Source: Ziziphus jujuba (Eukaryota; Streptophyta; Magnoliopsida; Rosales; Rhamnaceae). From it: DNA of 64,000 nucleotides. Positions 60,289 to 64,000 of the stretch are shown here, piece by piece (position 1 is the stretch's first letter; each line of letters starts with the position of its first letter). The position numbers were made by a program, and so were the translations under genes. Location of the stretch: positions 21,809,001 to 21,873,000 of the forward strand of contig NC_083386.1 of NCBI RefSeq assembly GCF_031755915.1. Reading direction: 5' to 3'. Below the pieces are notes generated by a model. The model did not search any database. It was not told where the DNA came from and saw nothing but the letters and a program-made list of their open reading frames with translations.

Positions 60289-63200
60289 GTTTGAGTATTT
60301 TAAATATATGTATCGTTTGATTTAAATATTTATTTTATGCATATATGAATATCTGCTTATACATATATGTGTTATCATTTTATGTGATTTTTGATAATAT
60401 TTTAAATGGTTTCCAGTTCTAATGAGTTCATAATGGACTTGTAGTATTTAAATATATTGGTATTTGAATTGAGGTTTTAAATTATTTTGGAAAATAATTG
60501 ATTTTTGAAAAAATGGATTGAAAATTATATGCTTTTAAGCATGTTCAAGTATTTTATAATTTTATGTGCTTAAAATTTATTTATGACGATTTATATTTCA
60601 CTATAATATTTATAGTTTTGACATGAAATGATGATTTAAATGTTTGGGATATTTAAACAAATAGTTGGATTTGAATATGAAATTACGTTTTATGATACAA
60701 TATTCTTTGAAAAGGTATGATCGTACAAAGATTTTTTTATAGATACTGTACTATTTATTTTTAATTGGTGTACCATGTAATACTAGAGTTTCGGATCGGT
60801 ATTATATTATAAAGTGCAAGTATGCCATGATGCCTGTAGTATGCTAAGAGTCATTAGGTTGGGTACATCCTAATGATTTATTGTTGCCAAGATACCTTTG
60901 ATACATTAAGGGTTGTGAGATTGGGTTCATCTCAACAGCTTATTATTGCCACGATTCCTTTTGTACATTAAAGGTCATGAAATGGGTTTATCCCACAGTT
61001 TACGGTTTTCATTTCCTTTACTGTCTATTGGATATGGTACATTGTTTATGTTTATGAGTATATTATTGGTTTCTAATATATATGGTTTTATTGCACCTTC
61101 ATAATTAGTTTGTGATATTATGTTTATATTATTCTATACTCAATATCTATATTATGATTGATTCAATTTATAACATTTTAATGATCATTAATTCATATTA
61201 TTTGAGCATCAATTTTATGATTTTGATTTGGGGCACAACTTTGGATTTTGGTAAAATGATTTTTAAATAAAGAACTTTTTAAAAGAGTGGAACGAGAGGT
61301 GTTGAGAGAAAGTTTTACAGAAATAAAGTATTATTTTCCTGTTATGCTATGCTACTCACTGAGATTTCTCTGTCTTATATTTTATTTATTTTAAATTCGT
61401 TCACCTAAGTTTAAGCAGTTAGTTGGCAGTCTACCTCGCGCACCACTTGTTATTTCTTGCTTCCCACTACAGTAGCAGTATTTGTCTTTTTTTATTTATC
61501 TTATCGTTCTAGACTTTTTTGTATCAATTGCTCTTCTAAATTTTACTAACACTCTTAGAATGTTCTAATATATATTTTGAGCACAGTATTGACCATATTA
61601 TTTATAAGTGTAGTTATGGCTTATAGCATAACGAACTGTAGTTATAGACTAGTTGTGGATCTATATGTTGTTGTGGTTTTATCGTTATATTGAGGTATTA
61701 TTGATATTATTTGTATTAGTTTGTCCACGTTTTAAGTGGTGTTCCATTGGATATCCCCTAGAGATTGTCCAGTGGGACTTCATCAGGTGGGACCACCCGG
61801 AAGATTCTGAGAGGGTTCCCGGGGTGGATATTGTCACTTTAATTATGGTAGGCTTTAATTTCTCCGATAAAGACTTTGTTATGCAATTACTTGCAGAATT
61901 GCCTTTAGAGTATGCTGCTATAATTGCAAATATATATTCTAATCGCATGCCATATGATATAGAAGAAATATAATCTTTACTCTTAAATCAAGAGGTTCGA
62001 ATTTTACAAGCTAATCCATTGGATATTTTAACAACCAATGTTGCTGATAAGCAGTCTAAACAGTTCAATGTTGGCCAAACCAGCACTACTGGGCCTAGTA
62101 ATGATTCCAACAATGCATATGAGTCTAGGAACAATTCCAATAATCAACTAAACAATAGAGGAAATCAATCCACATGTGGATGTGGCAGGAGCCATGGCCG
62201 TAGTGCTCAATATACTAGTAATATAATTGTTTGTCAAATTTGCAAAATACTAGGTTATGGAGCAGATAAATATTGCCATCGCTTTCATGATCCTTTTACT
62301 GGTTAGACAAAAAAATAATGCCTTTTATGCTTCGCATGATATTGTTATAGCGTCAAAATGGTTCATGGATAGTAGAGCTACAGACCTCATCACTTCTAAA
62401 CTGCCCAATATCACCAAGAGAAGCGACTACTATTGTGATGACAAATTAATTATCGGTAATGGCCAAGGTTTGGAGATTAAACATGCTTGTTGCTCTTCTT
62501 TTTATACTCCCCATGGAGAAGTTAATTTAAATAATATGTTGCATATTCTAAAAATTAAGAGAAATCTCTTGGGTATATCTAAATTAACCTATGATAATAA
62601 TGCTATTGTGGAGTTTAATTCCTATTTTGTTTTTGTGAAGGACAAGGATACGAAGAAGGTACTACTTCAAGGAAGGGCTAAGGATGGTCCCTATCAAGTG
62701 TTGTTACTCAATGTGTCAAGTGTTCCTCATAGGAATGTCAATTTATCTTTTGCCTTGTTGAATAATGGTTATGGACAGCTATATAATTTTAATTTTGTTT
62801 TCTTTATTCATTAATTTGGCACTTTAAATTAGGTCATCCCCTTAATGTTATTTAGATTAAAGTGGCTTCAAAATGCCAAAATTCATTCTCTATCAATCCT
62901 TTATGTGATAATTTTTGTTGTTGTTTTCAATTAGGAGGAAAAAAAAAAAAAAAAAAGACTTTTGCCCCTCCATCTTTAACGATGAGTTGTGCTACTGTAG
63001 AATTAGTTTTTTTTAATATGTGGGGTTCAACTCCAATTGAGTCCTGGAAGGATATAAATACTTTGTTCTATTTGTTGATAATTTTACTAGATTTTCATGG
63101 ATACATGCCATGAAATCAAAATTTGACATCAAAAGAATTTTTCTCCAATTTAAAACAGTGATCGAAAATTTAATGAATAAAAAAATCAAAGTTTTTCAAA

Positions 63201-63290
63201 TAGATATTGGGGAGGTGAATATCGGCCATTAAAACAAATTTTAAATAATTTTGGCATCATTTTTCAACATCCTTGCCCTCATACCCCTAT
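58531..63290 (+). pseudogene. Copia gag-protease-integrase remains
   Basis: Gag from MNITDPMASLSSSIILHV (58531) with several stops to MKSIADSL (59062), where the solo LTR interrupts. It resumes at 61842 with MVGFNFSDKDFVMQLLAELP. A zinc knuckle near 62230 reads CQICKILGYGADKYC, with the histidine changed to Tyr. The protease region near 62368 reads FMDSRATDL, with Gly of DSGA changed to Arg. GAG-pre-integrase (about 62800-62940) and integrase sequence (about 62980-63290, VDNFTRFSWIHAMKSKF in mixed frames, HPCPHTP) follow before truncation. Not functional. Confidence 0.8.
59068..61836 (+). mobile_element. Long solo LTR (family A, copy 4), 2769 bp
   Basis: Begins TGTAACAACCAG and ends GGATATTGTCA, with a perfect 5-bp target duplication CTTTA at 59063-59067 and 61837-61841. 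Inserted within the gag of the copia element. Much closer to copy 1 than to copies 2 and 3 (for example ttttatctgttagtgatcca near 59302 against the same region at about 410-428). A TATA-like ctatataaat lies at about 59328. A TA array (60256-60285) and a short tandem block (60830-61000) are internal. Confidence 0.9.
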
Positions 63291-63324
63291 TTATATGTAT
63301 GTATGCATGCATCTATGTATATAG

Positions 63325-63352
<28 letters not shown>
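63291..63352. repeat. TATG / TA microsatellite
   Basis: Short tatgtatg and atgcatgc units followed by about thirteen TA units; it forms the truncation point of the copia element. Confidence 0.85.
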
Positions 63353-63356
<4 letters not shown>

Positions 63357-63417
63357 AAGAATTATATTTTCAAAAAATTTGTATGAAAATTCGGTGTTGT
63401 GGAATTACTTCATTATC

Positions 63418-63879
63418 CTATTTTTGTGGAACGGAATTTCTCTTGGCATCCATCAATGACGCCCTTGTTATCTGTACACTCAAATGTGGATTCTTAAGCG
63501 CAAAAACATCAAAAGCTGTGGAGAAAACAATTTCTTCCAAGTTGTTGACAATAAATTTTAAGGTAGTCTCTTTGAGTGCTTGATTGGAACAAGTCTCTGC
63601 AATCTCTAGAACATCAAGAGCGTTGGAGGAACTCAAGGACTTTAGCATATGACGCTCACAGAGCTTCTGCAAGTATGGAATTTGGTACTTATCGGCTGCA
63701 AGTGACAAAGGGTAGGCATGTTTATTCATTTTTTCTTCAGCCAAACTTCCATTGTAGAGGAACTCCAGAAGAGACTCCAGCTCTTCGTGGGTCAATTCAG
63801 TCAGTGTTATAGAGTCAGCAGCTGGAGCTTTGCATTCATCAGAGTCTAACATATTTCTAAACACTTCTGATCTTATTGC
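63418..63879 (-). CDS. BTB/POZ domain protein, 3' exon (partial)
   Basis: Terminal coding exon, 153 codons; the gene continues beyond the window on its 5' side. The acceptor TATTGCAG|GCA at 63880 is in phase 0 and is preceded in the intron by a T-rich tract. The exon begins inside the BTB fold (AIRSEVFRNMLDSDECKAPA, then ITLTELTHEELESLLEFLYN) and runs through its last helices (LSLAADKYQIPYLQKLCERH). A BACK-like helical tail follows (SSNALDVLEIAETCSNQALK, then LKFIVNNLEEIVF) and ends ALKNPHLSVQITRAS..NSVPQK. Such proteins are usually substrate adaptors of CUL3 ubiquitin ligases. It resembles the Arabidopsis genes I recall as At3g56230 and At2g40440. Stop TAG at 63418-63420. Confidence 0.88.
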   Translation of the reverse strand, partial: AIRSEVFRNMLDSDECKAPAADSITLTELTHEELESLLEFLYNGSLAEEKMNKHAYPLSLAADKYQIPYLQKLCERHMLKSLSSSNALDVLEIAETCSNQALKETTLKFIVNNLEEIVFSTAFDVFALKNPHLSVQITRASLMDAKRNSVPQK

Positions 63880-63963
63880 CTGCAATATTGTATAACAAGA
63901 GATTTTTTTTTTTTTTTTTTTGGTAAATGTATAACCAGAGATTAGCCATATATAAACACATAT

Positions 63964-64000
<37 letters not shown>
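63880..64000 (-). other. Intron of the BTB/POZ gene, cut by the window end
   Basis: Contains a poly-T run on the plus strand (63902-63921) and a CATA/TA microsatellite up to position 64000. Confidence 0.6.

Larger units (their letters stand above)
58364..63290 (+). mobile_element. Truncated copia-type element with short LTR, split by a solo LTR
   Basis: A short LTR of about 140 bp (start 58364 or 58368, end TTCTTACA at 58506) has a TATA-like tgtataaata near 58433 and is followed at once by tggtatcagagc (58507-58518), the initiator-tRNA-Met primer site. Gag follows, is interrupted by family A copy 4 (59068-61836), then continues with protease, GAG-pre-integrase and the start of integrase, ending near 63290 in a TATG/TA microsatellite. 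No RT and no 3' LTR are found. Confidence 0.8.

Noticed and set aside
1..64000. A previously undescribed biological system
   Set aside because: Every gene with a supported frame belongs to a known plant family or a retrotransposon; nothing in the arrangement suggests a cooperating novel system.

Overview
This is an AT-rich nuclear window from a flowering plant, most likely a woody eudicot. The evidence is GT-AG introns, plant-specific gene families (LURP-one/DUF567, G-type lectin receptor kinases, PLS-class PPR) and a heavy load of copia elements and solo LTRs. I could not place the species.

Layout. From 1 to 19.1 kb lies a minus-strand cluster of three tandem LURP-one-related copies, of which only the third looks intact. 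Between them sit two decayed LECRK-type receptor kinase pseudogenes and an internally deleted copia element with perfect target-site repeats (11719-14645). From 19.9 to 44.5 kb is the healthy genic part: an ARM-repeat protein with a probable mitochondrial presequence (-), a NOP53/SMO4-like ribosome biogenesis protein (-), a two-exon PPR protein (+), and a small non-basic HLH/ACT-like protein (+). AT-rich intergenic DNA with microsatellites, a SINE and fold-back elements separates them. From 47.1 to 63.3 kb is a transposon nest: an old copia element interrupted by a long solo LTR that itself carries an oppositely oriented sibling solo LTR, then a minus-strand copia fragment, then another copia element split by a fourth solo LTR of the same family. 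The window closes with the 3' exon of a BTB/POZ gene (-).

How the genes relate. These are independent housekeeping and regulatory genes, not a pathway. The set LURP-one, ARM, NOP53/SMO4, HLH/ACT-like and BTB resembles, from memory, the order of two duplicated Arabidopsis segments (around At3g56180-56230 and At2g40430-40440), so I read the window as a conserved gene block expanded by transposons and local tandem duplication.

The strongest new-looking structure is historical. The LURP paralogues act as empty-site references for several insertions, and four approximately 2.8-3.0 kb LTRs are all solo. I saw no evidence for an undescribed defence, metabolic or mobile system.
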